DNA of 64,000 bases from Haberlea rhodopensis (Eukaryota > Streptophyta > Magnoliopsida > Lamiales > Gesneriaceae), in NCBI GenBank assembly GCA_907163345.1, contig CAJQUN010000507.1, positions 62,001-126,000 of the forward strand. The letters run 5' to 3'. Shown piece after piece: positions 53,828 through 64,000 of this stretch (position 1 is the stretch's first letter; every line of letters begins with the position of its first letter). The notes below the pieces were generated by a model. It saw only the letters and a program-made list of their open reading frames with translations. It ran no database searches and was not told where the DNA came from. The position numbers and the translations under genes were made by a program.

Positions 53828-54691
53828 ATGTGGTTCGCCACATTTAAAGCATTGTACACCACTACCACTACTACTACCTTGGACTGTCCCTTTGAACCTC
53901 GTTCACTACCCTTCCGCATTGTAAACCGCTTCCCACTAAATCTAGAGGAAGATGCACCACCTCGTGGTGATTTAAATGGTTCTCCTCTAGGTCTCATACT
54001 TTCATATGTAGGTGGTTGGGCTTGTCCAACATCTTTGTATACCCCTACAGCAATCTCAGCCATCTCAACCCTAGTCAATGCTTCTTCACATGATGTAGGG
54101 TTATTGGACATGACCCTATCAAACAATTCAGGCCTCAAACCTTTCACAAATTGTCTGATCTTTGCCTTTTGTGTTAACAACAATATGTGGTACATACCGG
54201 AGTAAGGAAGAATATTGTACCGCATAGTCCGATATTGTCATTGATCCCTGTCTCAAGTTTGTAAATTCATCCTCTTTCCTCTGCCTTGCAGCAACAGAGA
54301 AATAATGCTCAAGGAACTTCGTTCTAAACACATCCCAGTTAACTGTCTGTCCTTGAGCCCTCAGCTCAAGCACTGTGGATTTCCACCACATCATAGCTTT
54401 CTTAGCTAACTGAAATTCAGCTAAGCGTAACCAAGCAGTCTTAGTACACGGTGCTGATACAAATATATGTTCCACACGTTCCAGCCATTCCTCCGCCAGT
54501 TCCCCTGATTCAGTCCCCTCAAACCTGGGTGGCTGATAACTCAGAAACTGCGTCAACGTCAATTCCCCAGGTAACAATACATGTTCCACTGGCCCTTGCT
54601 CAATTGGTGGTGGTGGCACAAGCACCATCCTCACACTAGCATTGCCACTCATGGCATCCCCAACATCCTCATGATACCCTCTGTTTGTCAT
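53824..54691 (-). pseudogene. gag: Tek2 gag, frameshifted
   Basis: The ATG at 54691 gives MTNRGYHEDVGDAMSGN and the chromovirus gag core (FLSYQPPRFEGTESGE, AWLRLAEFQLAKKAMMWWKS, ISDYAVQYSSLLRYVPHI). Near 54180 the frame shifts, and the rest (KIRQFVKGLRPELFDRV, then an Arg/Gly/Ser-rich tail) continues in the frame ending at 53824. That frame overlaps the pol frame by a few bases. Confidence 0.87.
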
Positions 54692-54859
54692 AATTGTATA
54701 TCAAGGATTAACAATAACATTTAAAATGATAAAACATGTTAGAAGAACATTACATGACAAATCCTAACATGATATTATCATTCCCAACATGTTTTCAAGT
54801 GTGTAGGTAACTCCCTAATACACTTCCTCTACCCATGTTCATCCCGTTCTCGAACCACT

Positions 54860-54871
54860 GCTCTGATACCA
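54860..54871 (-). other. primer binding site, tRNA-iMet type (Tek2)
   Basis: On the minus strand it reads TGGTATCAGAGC, four bases after the LTR. Confidence 0.87.
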
Positions 54872-54875
54872 CTAA

Positions 54876-56815
54876 TGTGGGGTCCTCGTTACTTAATCCA
54901 TTATGTATCATGTTACCATACATATGTGAGTCTGAATTAAGTAATAACATGCACTGATTAAGAGTATCTTACTAGTTAAGTTGTTACAGGGTTTATAAAA
55001 AACCTCTCAACTACACATCATATGTACAAACAACAACCTATTACAAGATAACTCCTACGCAGTGGTTCAGTTCGCAGCGGAAAATGACTCACATTCCATC
55101 CTCCCACGTCTATAAGTCCCTACAGAAACATTCACACAACGTGAGTATAGAGAACAAATATTTCAGTGCGATATCAAAACACAATAACAATATCAATGAT
55201 AAAGCACAATAAATCATCTAATGTGAATGTTCTGTATCATGCATCAACAAATGCACCATGTCATGACATGTCTCAACAATTACCCTATTATCACGAGACC
55301 AATATGATATGCCTATTCAGCTCAATATGTCAGTGGAACCACCTCACATCTTCATATTAGCAGCACATATCATAGTACCATCCTCAAATGATAATAGCCA
55401 GAGCATATACCCAAAAATCGGCGTATATCTCTATATAGCATAACCGAGCATATACCCAAACCAGGCGTATATCTCTGTAACATAACCGAGCATATACCCA
55501 AACCAGGCATATATCTCTCTGTAACATAACCGAGCATATACCCAAACCAGGCGTATATCTCAAACACATGATATCCATGAATGTACATGCATATGATACT
55601 ACCAATCATATGATACTAACATAACGCAATTCGTATGATATCAATCTCATAACATCATCACACAATATCTATACTACGTACGTCAACACGTACCTGTACT
55701 GCGACACAAACGATTTAAATTCGACGTCACTGGCTAATTGCCTCGTTGTCCCGTCCCCTGAGATGATGCTACAACAATGCCAACAATATATCATGTTATC
55801 ATAGGCATTAAAATCAAATTCTACAAAAATATAACATTTTTCAACATTTTGACTCTGGCGATCGATTTCATGATTTGAGGCGATCGATCGCCTAAAGTTT
55901 TGGTCCTAGGCGATCGATCTCTTAATTCACGCGATCGGTCGCCTCCCCTTTGGAAAAACATACTGCCTCAAGGCGATCGATTGCCACATGAAGCGATCGA
56001 TCGCTCAATGCACCGCCACTCTCATGTTTAGCCACAGGCGATCGATTGCCTCATATGTCGCGATCGATCGCCTACTCTATTTTCAGAAAATTCATGGCGA
56101 TTTTCAAGCATATCTTTCTAGCTCTTCTCCTATAACTCGAATTTAACCATTTCAACATGTTTCTTGCAATCTCTAGGAACATATTAACATGTTTCTATCA
56201 TCATAGAATCCAATTCATAACATATAAACATGATATGATTCTTCACATGAACATTTGATATTCCACTTCACATACATCAACACCAATTACATAATTCAAG
56301 TGTAAAACCATGAATTCCTTACCAAGATATTAAGAAATCACTTCACACAACTTCCTAGCTCAATTCACAAGTAAATCCCAAGCTCAACCAAAAAGAACTT
56401 GAAAGAGATGGAGAGGAGCTTGTGTAGGATTTTAGTAGGTGAAAGATGAGAAACTATGTGATTCTCCTCCCTAAATCACTTGATATAAGGTCATTAGCTC
56501 CCTCAATCACTTGATATCATGTCATTTGGAGTTAATGACATGTTAAGTAACATGTACATGCAAATGAAATCCAAATTCAAATGCAACTCCAATTCAAATG
56601 AAATTCACATGCATATTCAAATGCCTACTAGTTCATGTTGCTTGATATGTTACTATTCAAATCATTGTACACCATGTTTCATTCCTTGCCATATATCATT
56701 TCATACATGTATTAATTCATTCTTGGTTCCACCCGAACCCCCATTATCATACCACCGATTGATATAATACACCATAATCATATCATATGTGTATAAAACA
56801 AATCGAGGCATTACA
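54876..56815 (-). repeat. Tek2 5' LTR
   Basis: It is a direct repeat of 48127-50069, with the hairpin tandem array (55400-55560) and palindrome array (about 55857-56071). It ends at the TSD-like ATTCA. Confidence 0.9.
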
Positions 56816-57077
56816 ATTCAAGTAGAGAGCAGTTAGGGTTAATTGACTGCTTTTGGTTAGTTAACATTGATGTATGTTAACATCTTTTAAAGATGATGTC
56901 TGTTTGGGAGGATATCTTCATACCAGAGTTGGGTGTGAGGTCAATGTCCTCGTAGTTAGTGTGCATGGCGTAATCATGAATAGATGTTGTGCATCTGAGT
57001 TAAGTTGTGTGGACTGTGTGGTATGTTGGATACATGTGTACAAATTTCAAGGACGAAATTTGATTAGTGGGGGTAAA
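56816..57077 (+). other. Big1-like internal fragment, right part, with PPT
   Basis: It continues 47014-47501 after Tek2 and aligns with 34950-35214. GTTAACAT/ATGTTAAC (56860-56881) is a perfect 8-bp hairpin replacing GTTAGCAT/ATGCTGAC of Big1. The AAATTTC..GAAATTT hairpin and AGTGGGGG purine tract precede an LTR start. Confidence 0.65.
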
Positions 57078-57497
57078 TGTGATATCCAAAAATTAATTGT
57101 GGTAATGATGATAATTACCGAATTGAGATTTTAGGGGATTATTACCCCCTGTTGGAATTGTCGGAGTCAAGGTTGAAGATTTGATTATCATTGACTTGTT
57201 GAACCTTGGAATTGTGTTGGTAGTGAGATTTGGAGTTTGGGGAAGTTTGGTTTGAGGTTTGAGATGTAATTGAGTGAATGGGAGATAATTTTTATTGAAC
57301 ACTTTTGTTATTTTAGAGTTTTGGTACGAGTATTTGAGACTCGGGTTTCTGGAGCCTTGGTACTATACATATCAAAGGGACTCGGTGTTCAATCATTCTG
57401 CTTCTCTCTCATCGCCTCTCTCTCACTCCTTCTCCCCCCATTTCCCTCTCCCTCCCCCATTTCTATTGAAGAAGAAATTCGATGGAGGCTCGATTAT
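57078..57497 (+). repeat. Big1-like LTR, 5' part (diverged subfamily)
   Basis: TGTGATATCCAAAAATTAAT begins the 3' LTR of the Big1-like fragment. It shares the promoter-proximal layout with Big1 (GGACTCGGTGTTC, CTCTCTCTCACTCC) and is interrupted at 57498 by another Big1-family LTR. Confidence 0.65.
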
Positions 57498-58417
57498 TGT
57501 GATGCCCGGGGATTAATGGTGTTAATCCCGGTGTGTTAATAATCCTAATGGATTTTATTGTGGTAATTATGGATTAATTGCGGTTTGGGACTCCCGAGGA
57601 TTTTAAATTCGGTTTTTGGAGTCGTTGGATCCAAGGGATGAGATTGTATTCTCATCGTGGTGATAACCTTGGAATTTGGTTTTTGGTGGAATCAGGGGTC
57701 CGGAGTACTTTGTACCGGGGCTGTAATGGAATTAGAGTTGGAGAGACGATTTTTGAAAATAGATGATTTTTAATGAATCATGATGTAGTTACGGAGGTAT
57801 TGGTATTTTGGAGCCTTGGTGCTATATATACCAAATGGACTCGGTATTTCGTCATTATACGGAATCTCTTCCCTCTCTCCTCTCCCTCACGCCTCTCTCC
57901 CTCACCCCAAACCCTTCCCCTCTTTTCCTCTTGGGAACAAATCGATGGGGGCTCGTCTTGGGAGCCCGATTTCTTGAAGAAAGGATGGTAATCTTCTTCT
58001 CCTCACCTTTAGCTTCGATTTGATTATAGTTTTGTGCTAGATGGTTGAGTTTTGGGTTGGATTTGAATTTTGGGGTTGGTTAAAAAATTAAAATGTTGTT
58101 TTTAGAGTTTTTATTGAGTTTATTTGGTGTATTGGAGTGTTGAGGAAGTTAGGGGTGTTGGTTTTGAGTTTGGGTGTCAAAAACACCATGGAAGCTCGAG
58201 TTTTGCGGAAAATCGCAGGTCGCGATCGATCGCCGAGGAGCGCCGATCGATCGCGACGAGCAGCTGGAAATTTGTGGGAGATAAAAAGTGCGGCGATCGA
58301 TCGCGACTTCTTGGAGATCGATCACGAGGTGTTTGGCGATCGATCGCCAAGACATGGCGATCTGTCGCGAGCTAGTTATGCCCGGCAGTGAGGAACGACG
58401 ATCGATCGCGCGTAAAT
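57498..58417 (+). repeat. Big1-family LTR, interrupted by Cop1
   Basis: It starts TGTGATGCCCGGGGATTAAT, aligns with 15852-16770, has a TATA box (CTATATATACC, about 57822) and a palindrome array (58222-58409). It ends at GCGCGTAAAT, where Cop1 begins. The remainder would lie beyond the window. Confidence 0.75.
58222..58409 (+). repeat. paired-palindrome array (third Big1-family LTR)
   Basis: Copies start at 58222/58243, 58293/58314, 58336/58357 and 58398, with 21 bp within each pair. CGGCAGTGAGG follows the third pair. Confidence 0.85.
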
Positions 58418-59917
58418 TGTAAGGAATCCAACACACAAGTGCGCAGTGGAAATAAAACAATTGGATTCCCAGCCATGGACCTATACGGGTGTTCATATCG
58501 GGTGTCAAGAGTTATACCTTTGAAGCGTGTTTGAGCAGAATCCTCCTTGCAGCAAGACGTCCAACGTGTTCCTTTTGTCAGGAGCAAAGATGGTGCACCT
58601 CTGCCTCTACGGTATCCACGATCAAATCGACAAAGGATGTTGAATAACAAATTGCTAGAGTTGTTATTCAACAGAGAAGGGGACGAGCTAAACAGTGACG
58701 TGTGGCTGCTAGGTTTAGGGTTTTAGTTAATTCACAATTAACTTCTTAACCACTACGTAAACCTAATACTCTTGTATATATGGCGCCGATTATCATTAAG
58801 CTTAGGTTTTCTCAAAACCACATCAAAGCCCATTATAATCAATTACCCATATATATATATATAGCAACCTTATATATATATATATATATCCAATATATAT
58901 ATATGTTCGGTCCTTACAATAATATCATATATTATTATTATATGATTAGGACTCTTCCTAATCAACTTAATCCATCCAATGAATTATATTTCCCTTTATC
59001 GATTTAATCTTTTGTGTGACCCGTAAGGATCTTGCAACGTTGGCAGTGACATAAAATCTAATTTTATGTCACAAACAATGAGCGGTATCTAGCAACACAT
59101 CAAGGCTACCCAAGTTACAAGAATGTCATTGACTCGACATAACCTGTGGACTGTGATAATATTAACCATGTAACTTAATCCCTTTGTCCTATGTGTTTAG
59201 ATTGAACACGAGTCATGGAATAGTCATACTCATATATTCAATCTTTATTTCTTGATCCCCAAGTAGAACTAGAATAAACGAATGAGCTCGATATCACATA
59301 TCGACTCATTCGAGCATGGCCATGCATTTTAGTCTTACTTGATCAAGGGCCCAAACACTTCTCCTGTTATATAGGAGGGACAAATCCTATCTTGATCAAT
59401 CAACATCCCTCTACATAATTCGTAGTGTATCCAATAGTTGCCTTTATAGTATACCCTGTTACAGGTAACGTTTGACAATAGCAAGATACATAACTCCTTA
59501 TGTTGGGATCTCTGATGATCTCAAGTCGTAAGGATTACATACATTATTATCACTATGAGAATTGCTTATGACACTCATATAACTATCCATGTAGCATTCT
59601 CATGGTGGGTTTGTCCAGTACATTGTTCTCTAACATGTACCCATGTCTTGATTTGATATCTCATATCCATGAACAATTCATCAATCAAAACATACTAGTC
59701 TCAATGCATTATCATTATCCTGATTCATGATAATACTTGACTAGGGACAATCTTTAAGAACAATACAATATTATTCTAAGGACATTAACTTATATATCAA
59801 TTCATATTGCACAGATATTCGAATAATATATAATAATGATTTGCCATTTATAAAATCATAATACATTGTATGTCATAAACAATCATCTAATGACTTGTCT
59901 TAGGGCATATCCCAACA
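58418..59917 (-). repeat. Cop1 3' LTR
   Basis: On the minus strand it starts TGTTGGGATATGCCCTAAG and ends at CCTTACA. Inside is an AT-dinucleotide stretch (about 58848-58904). No ORF of note is present. Confidence 0.8.
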
Positions 59918-59989
59918 AATCTCCCACTTGCACTAAGACCAATCAGACATATACTTAATGCCTAGAGATCTAGTATGACGATCATGCTT

Positions 59990-60472
59990 CTACTGTGACA
60001 GTGGCTTCGTCAATGGGTCAGATACATTATCATCTATTGGTACTTTGCATATCTTTACATCTCCTCTTTCAACGATTTCTCGAATGAAATGAAAGCGCCG
60101 AAGTATGTGCTTGGATCTTTGGTGAGATCTAGGTTCCTTAGCCAATGCGATGGCTCCATTGTTGTCACAATAGAGTTCAATCGGATCTAGAATGCTAGGC
60201 ATCACCCCAAGTTCAGAAATGAACTTCTTGATCCAAACAGCTTCCTTTGCTGCATATGAGGCAGCAATGTATTCAGCTTCTGTTGTAGAATCGGCTACTG
60301 TCTCTTTCTTTGAAGTCTTCCAGCTCACAGCACCTCCATTTAGGCAATACACATATCCTGATTGCGATCGAAAATCATCCTTGTCGGTTTGGAAGCTTGC
60401 ATCAGTGTAACCCATTACATTGATCTCTTCCTCACCTCCATAAATCAAGAATGTATCCTTAGTTCTTCTCAA
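59990..60472 (-). pseudogene. pol: Cop1 RNase H, C-terminal pol segment
   Basis: GYTDASFQTDKDDFRSQSGY, STTEAEYIAASYAAKEAVW, YCDNNGAIALAKEP and KHILRRFHFIRE are hallmark copia RNase H motifs. The segment is one frameshift away from the RT segment (near 60490). Confidence 0.9.
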
Positions 60473-60477
60473 GTACT

Positions 60478-61785
60478 TCAGGATATTCTTGACTGCAATC
60501 CAGTGACATCACCTGGATCAACTTGATACCTGCTCGTCATGCTCAAAGCATACGATACATCGGGACGAGTATATATCATGGCATACATGATAGATCCAAT
60601 AACAGATGCATATGGAATCTTACTCATGTGTTGTCTCTCATCTGGTGTTGAAGGACACTGTTCCTTCGAGAGATACATTCCATGTGTCATAGGCACGAAT
60701 CCTTTCTTTGATTCTTGCATGCTAAACCGTTTTATCACTTTGTCTATGTATGTACTTTGACTTAGGCCAAGTAATTTTCTCGATCTATCTCTATAGATCT
60801 TGATACCTAATACATAGGTGGCTTCACCCAAGTCTTTCATCGAAAAGCAATTCCCTAGCCAAATCTTTACAGATTGTAAGGCATGGATATCATTCCCAAG
60901 GAGAAGTATGTCATCTACATACAACACTAGGAAGATAATTATGCTCCCACTGACCTTCTTGTAGACACAAGGTTCATCTACGTTTTTTATGAAACCAAAC
61001 TCTTTGATTGCATCATCAAAACGAAGATTCCAACTCCGAGAAGCTTGCTTCAATCCATAAATGGATCGTTGTAGCTTGCATATCTTTCCAGCATCCTTTG
61101 GATCGACATAACCCTCAGGCTGTGTCATGTACACATCCTCAAGCAGATTTCCATTAAGGAAAGCTGTTTTGACATCCATCTGCCAGATTTCATAATCATG
61201 AAATGCAGTTATTGCAAGTAAGATCCTAATGGATTTAACCATGGCAACTGGTGAAAAAGTTTCATCATAGTCAATACCATGAATTTGTTTGAAACCTTTA
61301 GCAACCAATCGACCTTTATAGGTTTGTACATTACCATCCATGTCGGTCTTTTTCTTGCAAATCCATTTGCACCCTATGGGTCTCACCCCTTCAGGTGGGT
61401 CAACCAAAGTCCATACTTGGTTTGCATACATGGATTCCATCTCAGATTTCATGGCCTCTTGCCATTTCTCAGAATCAGTGCCCATTATAGCTTGTTGATA
61501 AGATGATGGCTCATCCTCATCAATAAGTAGTAAGTCACCTTGTTGAGTCACAAGAAATCCATATCTCTGTGGCTCCCGGTGTTCTCTTACAGACCTACGC
61601 TGGGCTTGTGTCTCTTGAGCAGGCACTTTATCCACAACAGCTTGTGGTGTCTGCTCTGTTTCCATCTCAATATCATGTTCAATGTTTTCTTGTGGTTGAA
61701 CTTCACTAAGTTCTATTTGTCTCCCATTGGTTTTTCTAGAAATAAATTCTCTTTCAAGAAAGACACCAGTCCGAGCAACAACCAC
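60478..61785 (-). pseudogene. pol: Cop1 reverse transcriptase segment
   Basis: An integrase C-terminal tail (EREFISRKTNGRQIEL) leads into RT with QAMKSEMESMYANQ-type start, GCKWICKKKTD, DVKTAFLNGNL, YGLKQASRSWNLRF and catalytic YVDDILLLGND. It ends prematurely after SRYQVDPGDVTG by a frameshift. No ATG is needed because it is part of a polyprotein. Confidence 0.9.
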
Positions 61786-61919
61786 TTTGTTCTCGGTGGG
61801 ATAATAGAAATAGTATCATTTCGTTTCCTTAGGATACCCCACAAATAAACACTTATCAGATTTCGGTCCAAGTTTGTTAGAGGCGTGACGTCTCACGAAA
61901 GCCTCACATCCCCAAATCT

Positions 61920-63887
61920 TCATAAAAGACATACTAGGACGCTTCCCAGTCCATATCTCATTGGTGTCTTTTCCACTGATTTAGATGGAACACGGTTCAG
62001 TATAAATATTGTTGTTTCTAAAGCATGTCCCCAAAAGGATATCGGAAGATCTGCATGACTCATCATTGATCGAACCATGTCCAACAAGGTTCGATTCCTC
62101 CTTTCGGATACACCATTCCATTGTGGAGTATACGGAGGAGTGAGTTGTGGGACTATCCCACACTCCTTTAGATAGTCATTGAACTCTTGGCTTAGGTATT
62201 CACCTCCTCGATCTGATCGAAGGATTTTGATACTTTTACCAAGTTGCTTTTGTACTTCATTCTTGAAATCCTTGAACGTTTCAAAGGTTTCATGTTTATG
62301 TTTCATTAGGTACACATACCCATATCTACTGAAGTCATCAGTAAATGTAACGAAGTATTGAAAACCACCTCTAGCATGTGTGCTTATTGGTCCACATACA
62401 TCACTATGTATGAGACTCAATAAATCATTTGTCCTTTCAACATGTCCCTTGAAAGGAGCTTTAGTCATCTTGCCCATTAAACAACATTCACATGTTTCAT
62501 ATGATTCAAAATCAAATGAATCCAATACTACATCCTTATGAAGTTTTGATATGCGGTTCTCGTTTATATGGCCCAAGCAACAATGCCAGAGATAAGTTGG
62601 ATTAGAATCATTATTCTTAATCCTTTTAGTATTTATGTTATAGATAGGCATATCAAGATTTAATACATTAATCATTTGTGCACTAGCATAAAACATATCA
62701 TTTAAATAAATGGAACAACAATTGTTCTTTATAATAAATGAATATCCAAACTTGTCCAAACAAGAAATAGAGATAATGTTTCTAGTAATCGAAGGCACAA
62801 AGTAACAGTCTTTTAAATCTAAAGATAAACCGGAAGGCAAAGATAATGAATAATCTCCTATAGCTAATGCAGCAACTCTTGCTCCATTTCCCACTCGGAG
62901 ATCTACTTCGCCTTTTGCCAATGTCCTACTCCTTTTAAGATCCTGCACATTAACACAAATGTGAGATCCACATCCAGTATCTAATACCCATGATGAAGAA
63001 GTAGATAAATTGACTTCTATAACAAAAATACCTGAAGTGGAAGTCACACTTCCCTTCGTCTTCTTAAGATCCTCCCGATAAACTTTGCAATTTCTTTTCC
63101 AATGACCGGTCTCACCGCAATGGAAACAGTTCCCCTCTTTTGCCACTCCTCCCTTTGGCTTTAGTGCAGAAGCATGTGGCTTAGACTTAACAAGGGCCTT
63201 CTTGTTCTTCTTGAAGCTTTTAGCTTTAGTCTTTCCTTTGCTCTTATTCACAATAAGAACATTTGTAGGCTTAGACTTCTTGCTATTTGCTTCGAAAGTT
63301 CTAAGCATGCCAAGTAACTGTGGTAGAGTCTTTTCAATTTCAATCATATTGTAATTCAAGACAAATTGACTGAAGCTTTCAGGCAACGATTGCAAGATCA
63401 CGTCAGTGGCCAACTCTTGGTCCAAAGGAAAACCCAGCTTCTCCAGATTCTCAATGTACCCAATCATCTTGAGTACATGAGTTCCAACCAGACTTCCTTC
63501 TACCATTCTACACTGGAACAACGCTTTAGAGACATACCTCTCTTGTCTTGCTTGTTGTTGGTACAGTTGCTTTAGATGCTCGATCATATCGAACGCCTCC
63601 ATTTCCTCATGTTGCTTCTGAAGCTCAGAGTTCATGGTCCCAAGCATAAGGCACCCAACATCAAGTTCGTCATTTTGATGCTTCTTGTAAGCATCTTTAT
63701 CGGCTTTAGCAGCCGTCAAGGGAGGTTCCTCAGCAGGTAAGGTTTCCTCTAGGACATATTGCTTCTTTTCTTGCTTGAGGACAATCCTCAAATTCCTATA
63801 CCAGTCTAGGAAATTTGTCCCATTAAGTTTGTCCTTCTCAAGGACCGATCGCAATGATAGTGTGCTTGAAACGTTGTTGGTTGCCAT
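61920..63887 (-). pseudogene. gag-pol: Cop1 gag, protease and integrase
   Basis: MATNNVSSTLSLRSVLEKDK begins a copia Gag with a CX2CX4HX4C knuckle (CFHCGETGHWKRNC, about residues 257-270) and protease site (WVLDTGCGSHIC). The GAG-pre-integrase zinc domain (LWHCCLGHINENRISKLH, CECCLMGKM) and the integrase core (HSDVCGPI, FTDDFSRYGYVYLMK, YTPQWNGVSERRNRTLLDMV) follow. A frameshift near 61950 disconnects it from the RT segment. All catalytic residues I can check (D-T-G, integrase D, D, E) are present. Confidence 0.9.
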
Positions 63888-64000
63888 GGATATCTACAAT
63901 ATAAATATGCAAAATAAGTTTATGATTTTAATCATTTAATATGGTCTTATATTAAATGACACTCCAACTATTTAGTTTAAAATTATCAACCCTCGAAACT
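63888..64000 (-). other. Cop1 5' leader, window edge
   Basis: AT-rich untranslated leader upstream of gag. The primer site and 5' LTR are not reached. Confidence 0.5.

Larger units (their letters stand above)
48127..56815 (-). mobile_element. Tek2: Tekay/Del chromovirus, minus strand, broken
   Basis: LTRs at 48127-50069 and 54876-56815 read TGTAATGCCTCG..CCCCACA on the minus strand. The TSD is ATTCG on the left and ATTCA (56816-56820) on the right, one mismatch. gag-pol lies on the minus strand with a frameshift in gag and stops in pol. It is inserted in a Big1-like fragment immediately beside one of its hairpins. Confidence 0.92.
58418..64000 (-). mobile_element. Cop1: Ty1/copia element, minus strand, partial
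   Basis: A 1.5-kb 3' LTR (58418-59917), a purine tract (GTGCAAGTGGGAGA on the minus strand, about 59920-59933) and gag-pol in copia order (gag, protease, integrase, RT, RNase H) are present. The 5' LTR and primer site are beyond 64000. The left flank TAAAT (58413-58417) is the expected TSD. The lineage within copia is not assigned. Confidence 0.88.

Noticed and set aside
57270..58023. Small ORFs with Ser/Pro/Leu-rich peptides
   Set aside because: They lie in the CT-rich promoter-proximal leader of Big1-family LTRs and recur in each LTR copy.
58848..58904. TA-rich stretch as a promoter
   Set aside because: A simple AT-dinucleotide repeat inside the Cop1 LTR without other promoter context on either strand.

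Overview
The window looks like heterochromatic DNA of a eudicot plant. It is almost entirely nested LTR retrotransposons (Athila-type and Tekay/Del-type Ty3/gypsy, SIRE-type and another Ty1/copia), with two MITE-like elements, a LINE fragment and the broken 3' part of one spliced host gene. No rRNA, tRNA gene, CRISPR array or bacterial-style operon is visible. The species cannot be named from this sequence.

Layout. 1-310: minus-strand tail of an Athila-type pol. 311-11256: SIRE-like non-autonomous copia relic whose 5' LTR is split by Ath1 (852-8630, TSD ATATA), a pol-less Athila-type element with gag and a second ORF. 12220-12728: Harbinger-like MITE. 12745-15426: putative exons of one host gene, its intron swollen by a 986-bp tandem duplication; a fold-back MITE sits at the stop codon. 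15852-37640: Big1, a non-coding LTR element with 2.4-kb LTRs (TSD CAAAC), carrying Ath2 (19770-25731, minus, TSD GTTCA) and Ath3 (25948-32587, plus, TSD ACGAC). 37800-47013: L1-type LINE reverse-transcriptase fragment split by Tek1 (38140-46808, plus, TSD TTGAC). 47014-57077: a second Big1-like internal fragment split by Tek2 (48127-56815, minus). 57078-58417: two stacked Big1-family LTRs. 58418-64000: minus-strand copia element (Cop1) running off the window.

All retroelement reading frames are broken by stops or frameshifts, so nothing here looks autonomous now. Ath1, Ath2, Ath3 and Big1 lack pol and would need enzymes in trans. Big1 shares LTR termini (TGTGATGCCC), the iMet primer site and 5-bp TSDs with Tek1, so Tekay-type elements are its most likely helper.

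The most unusual signal is RNA or DNA foldback structure. (1) Big1's internal region is a chain of short inverted repeats, and a diverged copy elsewhere in the window shows paired, compensating arm changes. (2) Seven LTR or internal regions from six element families carry arrays of paired palindromes (mostly GCGATCGATCGC or CGATCGATCG) with near-constant 20-22 bp centre spacing; Ath3 has the same architecture built from an unrelated palindrome, GGCGTAATTACGCC. (3) Tek1, Tek2 and Big1 LTRs carry further arrays of small hairpins. (4) In all three Athila-type elements the ORF2 stop codon lies in the loop of an inverted repeat, and a hairpin stands just before the polypurine tract. Counts and alignments were made by eye.
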